Shown piece by piece: positions 15,513-22,556 of a stretch of 38,688 nucleotides of DNA. Made by a program: the position numbers and the translations under genes. Origin of the DNA: a virus; the IMG/VR virus record IMGVR_UViG_3300028364_000007, positions 1 through 38,688 of that record; one strand, written 5' to 3'. Each line of letters opens with the position of its first letter. The first letter of the stretch is position 1. The notes beneath the pieces are model-generated. The model made no database searches, had not been told where the DNA came from, and saw only the letters and a list, made by a program, of their open reading frames with translations.

Positions 15513-16814
15513 TTATGCCTTGAAGTTAATGATCCGCAGCGCCTCACCGTTAATCATATCGCCGCCGGTGCGCTTGGTCGCGTAGAATTGCACCCGTGGC
15601 TTTGCGGTGTAGGGGTCGCGCAGCATACGGATGCCGATACGGTCCACAATCTGATACGCAGAACGCATGTCACCAACCGCGATGGACAGGGAACCCGTTG
15701 CGGGGTTTGGCATGTCCTCAAACGAAGCGACCGGATAGCCCAGCAGCGTTGCAGGCTGGCCAGCGGCAATGCCCGGCGACCAGACATATGAGCCGTCACT
15801 GTCCTTGAGCTTGCGCGTAAGGGCAGCAGTCGTGCGGTTCATAAACCACGTCGCGTTGGCCTTGTATTGCGCCTTCAAGCCATAAAGCGCAGTAATCAGC
15901 GCATCGCCGCCGTTTGGTGCCGCAGCAAATGCACCGTTCACGCCTGTATCAACCTGCGCAATAGAGTTCGTCAGGTCAGTGCCGTTTGGATAAGCCAAAA
16001 AGCCCTTCGGCTTGCCCACGCCGTTGCCGGATACAAACGAGGCGTTTTCCGCGCGGGCGAAACGGTCAGCAATCTTGCCATTGAGCCAGCTTTCCAGATC
16101 AACCAGCGCATCGTCCAGAACGGTTTGCGAAGCGTCGGGCATTGCATACATCTCATGCACGGGGATCGACCATTTGCCGCTTGCAGGCGTGCCTGTAGCG
16201 GGGCGGGCTTCCATCTCGGATACCCAGCCGAATCCCACTTCTTCGTTGTCATAATAGCCGCACAACTCATTAGTACCGATTGACTGAGCAGACGCATATG
16301 CACGCATGGCGGACGTTTCAAACACCTTGGCAACAACGCGGCCAGACATATCGGGGTAGACGTAGTATCCGCCCGCGCTATCTTGACCGGAAGAAAGCGT
16401 TTTGCGCTCAACATCAGACAACATATCTTTGTCGAAGTTAGCGCGCAGCAGCGACTTCATTGCCATCTCATAGGCGGTGACGTCATCGGCCTTCATGCCC
16501 TCAGGCTTGCGGCCTGTTGCGGCTTCAAGCTCGGCGCCAAACCGCGCGGCCTTGGCTTCAAGATCAACTTCATTGCCAGCGGCGTCAGTCACAAAGCGGT
16601 CGCGGCGCTTGGATTGCAGGACAGCGGCGTCAGCAGCGTCTTGCGCTTTGCCCAGATCCAGTTCGATCTTTGCCAGCTTTTCGTCCAGCAGTGGGTCGGC
16701 GTGGCCCTTGGCTTCGATTTCTTTCAAGCGCAGGTCATTGGCTTCCTTGAATGCCTCAAAGGATTTGCCAACAACTTTGATCGCGTCGATAGCGGTTTGA
16801 TTATCGTCAGACAT
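15513..16814 (-). CDS. HK97-type major capsid protein
   Basis: The 433-residue product has the two-part build of HK97 capsid precursors: an N-terminal, charged, helical scaffolding (delta) region of about 110 residues (from MSDDNQTAIDAIKVV onward), then the shell domain with SAGGYYVYPDMSGRVV, ALVDLESWLNGKIADRFARAEN, SFVSGNGVGKPKGFL and the closing YATKRTGGDMINGEALRIINF. The family's cleavage of the N-terminal part by the neighbouring protease would be expected near residue 110-125. ATG 16814 has AGGAG eight to nine bases upstream and is preferred to the longer reading from 16874, which overlaps the protease gene by 68 bases. Confidence 0.95.
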   Translation of the reverse strand: MSDDNQTAIDAIKVVGKSFEAFKEANDLRLKEIEAKGHADPLLDEKLAKIELDLGKAQDAADAAVLQSKRRDRFVTDAAGNEVDLEAKAARFGAELEAATGRKPEGMKADDVTAYEMAMKSLLRANFDKDMLSDVERKTLSSGQDSAGGYYVYPDMSGRVVAKVFETSAMRAYASAQSIGTNELCGYYDNEEVGFGWVSEMEARPATGTPASGKWSIPVHEMYAMPDASQTVLDDALVDLESWLNGKIADRFARAENASFVSGNGVGKPKGFLAYPNGTDLTNSIAQVDTGVNGAFAAAPNGGDALITALYGLKAQYKANATWFMNRTTAALTRKLKDSDGSYVWSPGIAAGQPATLLGYPVASFEDMPNPATGSLSIAVGDMRSAYQIVDRIGIRMLRDPYTAKPRVQFYATKRTGGDMINGEALRIINFKA

Positions 16815-17454
16815 TGAATGTCTCCTGTAAAAGTTTGATTGCGTCCGCCAGCGCCTGTGCGCCTTTGGTGTCAACCTCGACCTCTACATCGTCCCGATGA
16901 TCGGCTAGGCCCGAGAACCCATCGGCTGCGATAGCCTTGGATTCCGTCTTGGAAAACCCTGCGTCCCGCAAGGCTTTTTCAAATTCTCTAATTGTCCGAA
17001 TGCTCTTGACTGACGCAATGGCCTCGTCAAGCATGGGGATCGTAACCGCGCTGATTTCGTACAAGTCCACTTCCATCAGACGGCGAACACTGCCCCCGCC
17101 CTCCTGTGTGGCGTTCCTCACAACATAGCCGATAGACAGGCTATCCATCGCCCCCGCCTTGTACAGCGCCATTGCCTCGCGGCCCTGTTGCACGTCCTTG
17201 ATGATGCGGCCTTTGACGTATAGACCCCGCTCGTTTTCCTCAATCACATCCCAAACGCCGATTGGCTTTGCCATATCGTGCTGCCACAGCATTTTAACCT
17301 TGCGCTGCCCCAGTGTTTTGGCGAATGCACCGCGCTCGATAACGTCCATGCCGTTATCCACAACGTCAAAAACAGACGCATAGCCCTCAATCGTGCCATC
17401 CTCGTCCGGCTCTTTCTTGAGTTCCAGCGGGAATGCGTGGTGCTTCATGTCCAT
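16807..17454 (-). CDS. HK97-type prohead protease (family U35-like)
   Basis: A 215-residue protease that trims the capsid precursor during maturation. Visible motifs: an N-terminal strand region (GTIEGYASVFD), MLWQHDMAKPIG with the catalytic His59, and GAMDSLSIGYVV with the catalytic Ser107. The C-terminal part (about 160-215) is helical and probably used for assembly. The length is normal for the family. It overlaps the capsid start by eight bases. The ribosome binding site is weak, but the gene is preceded by the strong TTTGCAA-repeat element, so it begins a transcript with the capsid gene. ATG 17448 is an equally possible start. Confidence 0.92.
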   Translation of the reverse strand: MDMKHHAFPLELKKEPDEDGTIEGYASVFDVVDNGMDVIERGAFAKTLGQRKVKMLWQHDMAKPIGVWDVIEENERGLYVKGRIIKDVQQGREAMALYKAGAMDSLSIGYVVRNATQEGGGSVRRLMEVDLYEISAVTIPMLDEAIASVKSIRTIREFEKALRDAGFSKTESKAIAADGFSGLADHRDDVEVEVDTKGAQALADAIKLLQETFNV

Positions 17455-17468
17455 GAACGGGGCTTTCA

Positions 17469-17518
17469 GTTTGCAAACTTTGCAAAGCTATAGCATGTTT
17501 TTGCAAAGTTGCAAAGTG
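17469..17518 (-). promoter_or_regulatory. TTTGCAA-repeat late promoter/operator, capsid copy
   Basis: In the 76-base gap between the minor head gene and the prohead protease, the minus strand has CACTTTGCAACTTTGCAAAA, then ACATGCTATAGC, then TTTGCAAAG and one more TTTGCAAAC. The 20-mer and the TTTGCAAAG at fixed distance are shared with 11261-11301. TTGCAA followed 16 bases later by TATAGC fits -35 and -10 boxes. Four copies of TTTGCAA suggest a dedicated binding protein. Confidence 0.65.
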
Positions 17519-17530
17519 TTGTTGTTATGT

Positions 17531-18331
17531 CTAATCATCCAGCCCGATAACTTGGTGCCCGATAGCACATCGGCAGTTTATGGATGCCCCCGGCGGTAAA
17601 TCAGGATCGCCGGGAAACATCGCAGGAATAGTACCCCCGCCCGCGTCCGGCATTTGAAACGCCTGATCCATTTCCACAATATCGCCGTTCATAGAGTCAT
17701 GGCCAAAGCTATCTTCCGGCACGCGGCGGGTCCGATCATCGGAAACGCTTATCCACTCCTTGCGCAGCTTTAAGCCAGTCGATCTTGCCGCCTGATCTGC
17801 ACCAAAGTTAGCCGCGCCGTGGGTTTCGGTCCTCGCAATGAGCGCGCCCCGCCTACGCGATATTGACGGGATGTACTTATTTATACTTCGCGCAATATCG
17901 GCGGTGCCTAGACCTTCGCTCTGCCCGGCGCTGACCTGCCTGACAATCTGCGCCCGTGTGGTTTCCGTGATTGACGTGATGCGCCTGCGGATGGCCTCGC
18001 CCGCGATGTACTCTTGCGCGATGCGGCGAAAGAAGTCAGCGAAGGATTTAACCTCGAGCACAAGCCCCATTGCCTTGCCCCGATCAACAATGCGCCCACC
18101 GAACGCCTCGACCGACGCAGTGGCCATGTCCAGATACAACGCCTCGATCGTGCGCGCGTGGTCATAGTCCACATTTGGCGCGCCGCCTGTGCGCTCAAAC
18201 TGTTTGACCATATCCCTAGACGCGCGCTCTATTTCGCGCCGCAGTGACGGTGCAAACTTGCGCTCAATGGCCATCAAGAGCCGCTCCTGTCGCACGCGCT
18301 CCCGCGCGGGGTTGTCTACCAAGTATCTCAC
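17531..18331 (-). CDS. Minor head protein (Mu F / SPP1 gp7-like)
   Basis: A 266-residue protein typical of the phage Mu F-like minor head family, which enters the head near the portal. The signature lies in the C-terminal half: LIARTETHGAANFGADQAA, KEWISVSDDRTR, FGHDSMNGDIV and the end PPGASINCRCAIG, with the conserved paired cysteines (NCRC). The N-terminal half is helical. GTG at 18331 is the start, overlapping the portal stop in a GTGA. The gene stands between portal and protease, as usual. Confidence 0.9.
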   Translation of the reverse strand: MRYLVDNPARERVRQERLLMAIERKFAPSLRREIERASRDMVKQFERTGGAPNVDYDHARTIEALYLDMATASVEAFGGRIVDRGKAMGLVLEVKSFADFFRRIAQEYIAGEAIRRRITSITETTRAQIVRQVSAGQSEGLGTADIARSINKYIPSISRRRGALIARTETHGAANFGADQAARSTGLKLRKEWISVSDDRTRRVPEDSFGHDSMNGDIVEMDQAFQMPDAGGGTIPAMFPGDPDLPPGASINCRCAIGHQVIGLDD

Positions 18332-19626
18332 TTGATTGCCACAACCTTGCCCGTCTCATAGCCTGCAATCATGTTGAGCGCCTTTTGGTCAACAGCGTCA
18401 ATCGGGCCAGCTGCGTCGAACTCCATGCCAAGTGGAACTTCACCCATGCCAATATAGACCACATCGCCGCCCTCAACCGTATCGTAGCCCATTGCCTCCC
18501 GCTTTTCGTTGATCGTCAGAACCTTGCTGTCCTGCAAGCTCTTCCACTTCACAGCGCGCTTATCCGCGATGGCGGGGATCTCGTCTAGGTCCGCCTTGAT
18601 CGTCACGCCCTGAGCATCAGCGAGCCACCGCTGCCAGTCTCCCACGCAACGCAACAGCAGCGGAATAACCGTATCCTCCCAAAACGCTAGCCGCGCTTCG
18701 GAGTAGTTCGCATAGGTGTTATCGCCCGGAATGCCGATCAACATCGGCGGCACCCCGAACGCCAAGCAAATATCACGCGCCGAGCTGTTCTTTGTTTCGA
18801 TCATTTCAAGGTCAGCTGGCGACATACCCATGGGCTTCCAGTCCAGACCACCTTCGAGCAACATCGGACGGCCTGCGTTTTTCGCGCCTTGATGGTTGTC
18901 TTGCAATTCGTTTTTCAGCCGATTAAACGCATCATCCCCGAGTGTTTGCCCGTCCTTTACCACCAGCGCACCAGATGGCCGCGCGCTGTTCTGCAATAGC
19001 GCCTGCAGGTAGCCCATGGATGCATTATGCACGTCGATTGCATATGCGCCCGCCTCGATTGGCGCCTGCCCGTACCAGTCACTTAGCGGGTTGAACAGCC
19101 GCGTATGCCAGACCGGCACGATGCCAGCCGACATATCAACGTCCCACTTGGTTTTGCGCCCGCCTACGCTGTATTCAAACGCCTGCACCTCGCCATCCGC
19201 GCCGGGGATAACCTTCATGCGGTCAGGTCGTAGGGCGTATAGCTCGCGCACATCGCGGCCCGAAGCCGTGACGCCCTCCTCATAGCTGTTGCCGCTGATA
19301 AGCAGATAACCGATTTTGCTTTCTACGTATTCCGCATAGTTCTGTGACGGGTTGGGGTTTGCCAGTAATTTGCGCAACGGGGTTTCGGTCAGTTCGGTTT
19401 CGCCCTTGAAAAACGTAAGCGGCACCGATGCCACGGCTTCCGAGATTGAGGATATGCACCGATTGGCCACTACGTTTTTCTGATACCCCTCCTCTGCAAA
19501 CTTTGCATAGTCGCGGGTTGTCCAGACGGGTTGGCCCGGAGACATAACAACAGACCCGCCGACCACGCTTTCCTTAACCTCTGTCGGGACCTGCCCGCGC
19601 GTGATGTCGTAACCGAATAACCGCAT
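18328..19626 (-). CDS. HK97-type portal protein
   Basis: A 432-residue portal that would form the DNA gate of the head. Recognisable stretches are ANRCISSISEAVASVPLTFF, LRKLLANPNPSQNYAEYVES, NSYEEGVTASGRDVRELYALRPDRMKV and DICLAFGVPPMLIGIPGDNTYANYSEARLAFWEDTVIPLL, all standard for the HK97 portal family. The ATG follows directly on the TAA of the terminase gene. It is somewhat shorter at the C-terminus than some relatives but otherwise complete. Confidence 0.95.
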   Translation of the reverse strand: MRLFGYDITRGQVPTEVKESVVGGSVVMSPGQPVWTTRDYAKFAEEGYQKNVVANRCISSISEAVASVPLTFFKGETELTETPLRKLLANPNPSQNYAEYVESKIGYLLISGNSYEEGVTASGRDVRELYALRPDRMKVIPGADGEVQAFEYSVGGRKTKWDVDMSAGIVPVWHTRLFNPLSDWYGQAPIEAGAYAIDVHNASMGYLQALLQNSARPSGALVVKDGQTLGDDAFNRLKNELQDNHQGAKNAGRPMLLEGGLDWKPMGMSPADLEMIETKNSSARDICLAFGVPPMLIGIPGDNTYANYSEARLAFWEDTVIPLLLRCVGDWQRWLADAQGVTIKADLDEIPAIADKRAVKWKSLQDSKVLTINEKREAMGYDTVEGGDVVYIGMGEVPLGMEFDAAGPIDAVDQKALNMIAGYETGKVVAIK

Positions 19627-20859
19627 TTATAGCGTCCTTATGCTTGGGCCTGATTTTGCTTGCATCATAGGCGCAAGCGCGTATCGTATCTCGTCAATAT
19701 AGTGGTTGTTTGCGTCCATAATCACGGGCATAATATCGCCTGAGTTTCGATCAATTTTATAACTGTATAGCCTAAATTCTCTCGCCGTGCTAGTGCATCG
19801 CGGATGGATGATAATTTGCTCATATGATTTCATGTGCGCGATGCCGTCTGCCACCGATCCCGGCCATTTTTTAACGCCCACCATTTTGGGCAATCCGTGG
19901 CGCTTCAGGTAGCTAATGCTTTCAGGTCGCGCGCTATCGGCCCGTGATGTGTAGCTTGCAAAGTCCGGTATGCGGTCGCAGATGAAGTCGCTGGTATCGT
20001 CCAGCTCTAGGCCCACCTTGCCCGCCTCATACTCAACCCATAGCCGCTTGTCATAAACCCAAACGCGGCTTGCGGCTGTCGGGTCTTGCGCAAACCCAAA
20101 GTCCACGCCCTGATACGGTCCATCCCAGTTATGGCCGGGTGTGAAGTCCTCAACCTTGTATTTCCCCTTGAACACCTGCGCTTCGGTAATGGTCAGGAAC
20201 GCGCCCTCCCATACATGGTCATAGGTGTCAGAGCGCAATCGTTGATCCTCTAGGCGCTGTTTGTTGAGGATGTCAGGGAACCACGGGTTATCTCGCCAGC
20301 TTAGGTCAGTGACAATGCAACTTTCGCCCCCGCCGTCCACAAACCGCCTGTGTGTTGCGCTCTCCGCGCTTTCGGGATTGTAGCTTATCCAGTTCTCTGC
20401 GGTCCAGCCCTCGCCTTCCTGCCTGATAGTTGGGATCAGCTTGCGCCACGCAACATCAGACACGCTTTCTGCTTCGTCCGTCCAGTTGCCAATAATGCGC
20501 GCCTTGGATTTAATGCTGTCCAGATTGTGACGCAGACCAGCGAACGCATAGCTTATCCGGCGGTTTTTGGTGCGGATATACTTTTCGCCAACGTCGAAAT
20601 AATCAGCGAGCCAATCATGTGACCGGATTGCCGCTTTGATTTCCTCCATGCTGGATTCATCTAGGCTGTTGAGGTGCTCGCGGGACGCAAGAAAAACTCC
20701 CTCAACGCCTTGTTCTGCAAGCTGGTAAATCCGAAGAGCTGAACGCAATGCTAGGCCAGTTGTTCGGCCTCCACCACGTCCGCCCTTGAATACCCGCGTT
20801 CGTGCTGGCCTTGCAAAGTTAGCGGTGATCTTGGGGATTTCCTCAATCGTCGCTTTCAT
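19627..20859 (-). CDS. Terminase large subunit (PBSX-type)
   Basis: A 410-residue DNA-packaging motor and nuclease. The ATPase half has VFKGGRGGGRTTGLALR (residues 23-39) in the Walker A place and RIIGNWTDEAES (121-132) as Walker B with the catalytic Glu. The nuclease half starts near GVDFGFAQDPTA (251-262, Asp253) and includes DSARPESI and a late DEIRYAL. The style is that of PBSX-family terminases. The Walker A lysine of most family members is an arginine here (Arg32). ATG 20859 has AGGT six bases upstream and overlaps the small subunit gene by 17 bases; an ATG at 20886 would lengthen the overlap. Confidence 0.93.
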   Translation of the reverse strand: MKATIEEIPKITANFARPARTRVFKGGRGGGRTTGLALRSALRIYQLAEQGVEGVFLASREHLNSLDESSMEEIKAAIRSHDWLADYFDVGEKYIRTKNRRISYAFAGLRHNLDSIKSKARIIGNWTDEAESVSDVAWRKLIPTIRQEGEGWTAENWISYNPESAESATHRRFVDGGGESCIVTDLSWRDNPWFPDILNKQRLEDQRLRSDTYDHVWEGAFLTITEAQVFKGKYKVEDFTPGHNWDGPYQGVDFGFAQDPTAASRVWVYDKRLWVEYEAGKVGLELDDTSDFICDRIPDFASYTSRADSARPESISYLKRHGLPKMVGVKKWPGSVADGIAHMKSYEQIIIHPRCTSTAREFRLYSYKIDRNSGDIMPVIMDANNHYIDEIRYALAPMMQAKSGPSIRTL

Positions 20860-21214
20860 CTGTGACCTGCGGCGATACGAACTCAATCTTTGTGGGCTTT
20901 GGCGTCATGCTGCCGTCCTCGCTGACATGGTTGATGTCTGACTTCTCACGCCATCCAGCCTGCGTTTTCATCCAGAAAATCATGGCGGTCGTGTCGCCGC
21001 CCTTGGCTTTGTTGAACAACGCCCCGCCGATTGTGGCGTTTGCCTTGGCTTTGGATACGTCCAGCTCCTCGCGGTAATACTTGCGCAGGGTCTTTAGATC
21101 AATGCCCAATATCTGCGAAATGACGGCCTGCGTGGTTCCTACCGTAGTGTGAAGCTGCACCGTTTGGCGTTGCGCGTCCGTGGGCGAATGTGGGGGCTTA
21201 GTGCGTTTGGTCAT
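20843..21214 (-). CDS. Terminase small subunit
   Basis: A 123-residue protein with an N-terminal helix-turn-helix (about residues 12-50: DAQRQTVQLHTTVGTTQAVISQILGIDLKTLRKYY) for binding the packaging site, followed by a helical oligomerisation part with GGALFNKAKGGDTTAMIFWMKTQAGWREK, a phrase typical of terminase small subunits. An acidic tail closes the protein. It directly precedes the large subunit. The ATG lies six bases after a TAGGTT box, so the transcript may be almost leaderless, or that box may double as the AGGT ribosome binding site. Confidence 0.88.
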   Translation of the reverse strand: MTKRTKPPHSPTDAQRQTVQLHTTVGTTQAVISQILGIDLKTLRKYYREELDVSKAKANATIGGALFNKAKGGDTTAMIFWMKTQAGWREKSDINHVSEDGSMTPKPTKIEFVSPQVTDESDD

Positions 21215-21220
21215 GCGCTC

Positions 21221-21249
21221 AACCTAGCACGCCGTTTTGGTGCTGGCAA
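21221..21249 (-). promoter_or_regulatory. Promoter of the terminase/late operon
   Basis: The minus strand has TTGCCA (21249-21244), a 17-base spacer and TAGGTT (21226-21221) followed by GA. The -10 box and the two bases after it are identical to those of the promoters at 25967 and 35688. The distance to the terminase ATG is only six bases, so transcription would begin at or next to the start codon. Confidence 0.55.
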
Positions 21250-21251
21250 TA

Positions 21252-21290
21252 TATCGCAAATTAGGTGTTGACGTGTATCGCAAAATTGCG
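21252..21290. promoter_or_regulatory. Operator-like repeats between divergent promoters
   Basis: TATCGCAAA occurs twice in the same orientation, at 21252-21260 and 21276-21284, 24 bases apart. The second copy is part of an inverted repeat CGCAA-AA-TTGCG (21279-21290) located inside the spacer of the plus-strand promoter. The first copy abuts the -35 box of the minus-strand terminase promoter. This is the layout of an operator set read by one repressor on two divergent promoters. Confidence 0.5.
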
Positions 21291-21297
21291 CTATAGA
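21268..21297 (+). promoter_or_regulatory. Promoter of the Cro-like gene cluster
   Basis: TTGACG (21268-21273), an 18-base spacer, and TATAGA (21292-21297) form the best plus-strand promoter in this region. The first gene starts at 21331, leaving a leader of about 27 bases with AAGGAG eight bases before its ATG. The spacer contains the CGCAAAATTGCG inverted repeat. Confidence 0.65.
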
Positions 21298-21330
21298 TAG
21301 TGCAACGAAACACCGGCAAGGAGCCACACC

Positions 21331-21495
21331 ATGCAAGACCAATACACTGCCCTGAACAACATGATCTTTAACTTCCAGAAAGAAGTCATGCGCCTTGACG
21401 TTGCCAAGATGGACCCCGAGGTGCGCGCCGCCATGGAAGCGGTCGAGGCTCAGCTTGACGCCCTGCGCACGGGGGAACTTTATGACCTCCGCTGA
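21331..21495 (+). CDS. Small helical protein ahead of the Cro-like gene (54 aa)
   Basis: The frame ATG 21331 to TGA 21495 has AAGGAG at the right distance and follows a good promoter. The 54-residue product is helical and acidic (middle MRLDVAKMDPEVRAAMEAVEAQLDALR), with no recognised domain. Its end overlaps the next gene by 14 bases, so both are translated together. An early regulatory or host-takeover role is possible; only position supports this. Confidence 0.6.
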   Translation: MQDQYTALNNMIFNFQKEVMRLDVAKMDPEVRAAMEAVEAQLDALRTGELYDLR

Positions 21496-21655
21496 TTTCG
21501 TCGCCCTGCAACAGCGCCTTGGCATCAGCCGGGGCGAACTCTGCCGCCGGATCGGGATTGCCCCGAACAGCGGCACCGCATACGCCTTGGGCCGCAAGCC
21601 CGTTCCCCTCACCGTCGCGCTTGCCTGCGCGCAGATTGAAAGCGAAACCAAATGA
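21482..21655 (+). CDS. Cro-like helix-turn-helix regulator (57 aa)
   Basis: A 57-residue protein consisting almost only of a helix-turn-helix domain: FVALQQRLGISRGELCRRIGI (helices 1-2), then APNSGTAYALGRKPVPLTVALACAQI, like the phage Cro and XRE families. The start at 21482 has GGGGGAA five bases upstream. A longer in-frame start at 21395 would overlap the previous gene entirely. It is encoded beside paired TATCGCAAA repeats and two divergent promoters, and probably binds them, controlling its own synthesis and that of the terminase operon. That last step is inference. Confidence 0.75.
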   Translation: MTSADFVALQQRLGISRGELCRRIGIAPNSGTAYALGRKPVPLTVALACAQIESETK

Positions 21656-21855
21656 CCAACCCACACGAAACCTTCTGCCTCAATACCGCCACGCATTTTG
21701 TAGCGGTTCGCGGCAGAACCCCCACAACCCGCACCCGCAAGGATTGCGCGACGATGGACGAGGCCAAGGCATATGGGGCGACCTATGGCGACAAGCGCAC
21801 TATGGTCTATGCGGTCAATTCCCATGGCAACAGCGCCCATATTTGTAACGCTTAG
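21652..21855 (+). CDS. Small hypothetical protein (67 aa)
   Basis: The start overlaps the stop of the Cro-like gene in an ATGA. The 67-residue product begins MTNPHETFCLNTATHFVAVRG, contains TTRTRKDCATMDEAKAYGATYGDKRTMVYAVNSHGNSAHICNA and has three cysteines. The second half looks like a small alpha-beta unit (DEAKAYGATYGDKRTMVYAV). No family recognised. Its end overlaps the end of the convergent PLP-type gene by four bases. Confidence 0.6.
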   Translation: MTNPHETFCLNTATHFVAVRGRTPTTRTRKDCATMDEAKAYGATYGDKRTMVYAVNSHGNSAHICNA

Positions 21856-22556
21856 GCAATAGCTGGCCCCGTCACATTCCAGAATAGCACAATCCCGGCA
21901 CCGTGTCGGGCTTTGCATATTTTCCAAGCCTTCGCGTCATAGTGCGGATCGCTTGGGAATGGCGGTGGGTCTTTCAGCGCCTTAGAAAAAGGCATCCCTG
22001 CCTTGTGGATCGTCGCCCCTAGGACATCTGCCAATGACAGCGTGCGCCCGACCTCCACAACGTGCCGCCGGGCATCGGGCCAAGCCTTTGCCAAGGCCCG
22101 CGCTAGGACGCCCGATCCGCTTGCGCACCAAACCTCGTCCGGTTGCAGGCCCGTTGATCGAGCGGCCTCCGCGATCTTTTCAATTGCCTCGGGCATGTTA
22201 ACTCCGAACGGTGCCAGCCTTGCGCCGGTCCGGCTGCAGTATTCCCGCGCGCGGGCCTGCACCACTGTCAGATAGCCCGGTGATACCTGCATCACCTTCG
22301 CGCCGACCCGCTTCGCCTCTAGTGCCCTTGCGTGTGGCTTGGCCCTCTTTGCCACGAAGATCGTCGCCCGCTTGCCTAGCGCCGCCGCTGTGTGCGCCAG
22401 TGCCGTCTGCGCGCCACCCTCGCATGGCGAGGCGTAAACAACCTCGTCCGCATTCTCGAACAACGCAGGCAAAAAGCGGGCCTTGGTGCCGCCGGGGAAT
22501 AGATCGTCCCTAACAACGTGAATTCCGCTGTGGACCGTGACGACAGGCGGTGTCAC
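21852..22556 (-). CDS. PLP-dependent enzyme-like protein (fold type II)
   Basis: A 234-residue protein resembling the tryptophan-synthase-beta/cysteine-synthase/ACC-deaminase class of PLP enzymes. PGGTKARFL (21-29) places Lys25 where the family holds its cofactor-binding lysine. SPCEGGAQTALAHTAAALG (43-61) corresponds to the substrate-binding loop, and ASGSGVLARAL (145-155) to the glycine loop that grips the cofactor phosphate. It is clearly shorter than free-standing relatives (300 or more), so it is a minimal version. GTG start, GTGA overlap with the ParB-methyltransferase gene, so the two are made together. The likely shared task is DNA modification, perhaps supplying or altering an amino-acid-derived group; substrate unknown. 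Confidence 0.7.
   Translation of the reverse strand: MTPPVVTVHSGIHVVRDDLFPGGTKARFLPALFENADEVVYASPCEGGAQTALAHTAAALGKRATIFVAKRAKPHARALEAKRVGAKVMQVSPGYLTVVQARAREYCSRTGARLAPFGVNMPEAIEKIAEAARSTGLQPDEVWCASGSGVLARALAKAWPDARRHVVEVGRTLSLADVLGATIHKAGMPFSKALKDPPPFPSDPHYDAKAWKICKARHGAGIVLFWNVTGPAIA

Noticed and set aside
19490-19520. TTTGCA-like words within the portal gene, and near 20810 in the terminase gene, as further late elements
   Set aside because: They share only 8-10 bases with the intergenic element, lack the second unit at the right distance, and lie inside well-conserved coding sequence.
21211-21927. Long minus-strand reading frame (238 codons) between terminase and PLP-type gene
   Set aside because: It is antisense to three plus-strand genes that have a promoter, ribosome binding sites and a recognisable helix-turn-helix. 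Its translation is rich in Cys, Arg and His without domain character and it runs through the divergent promoter region.
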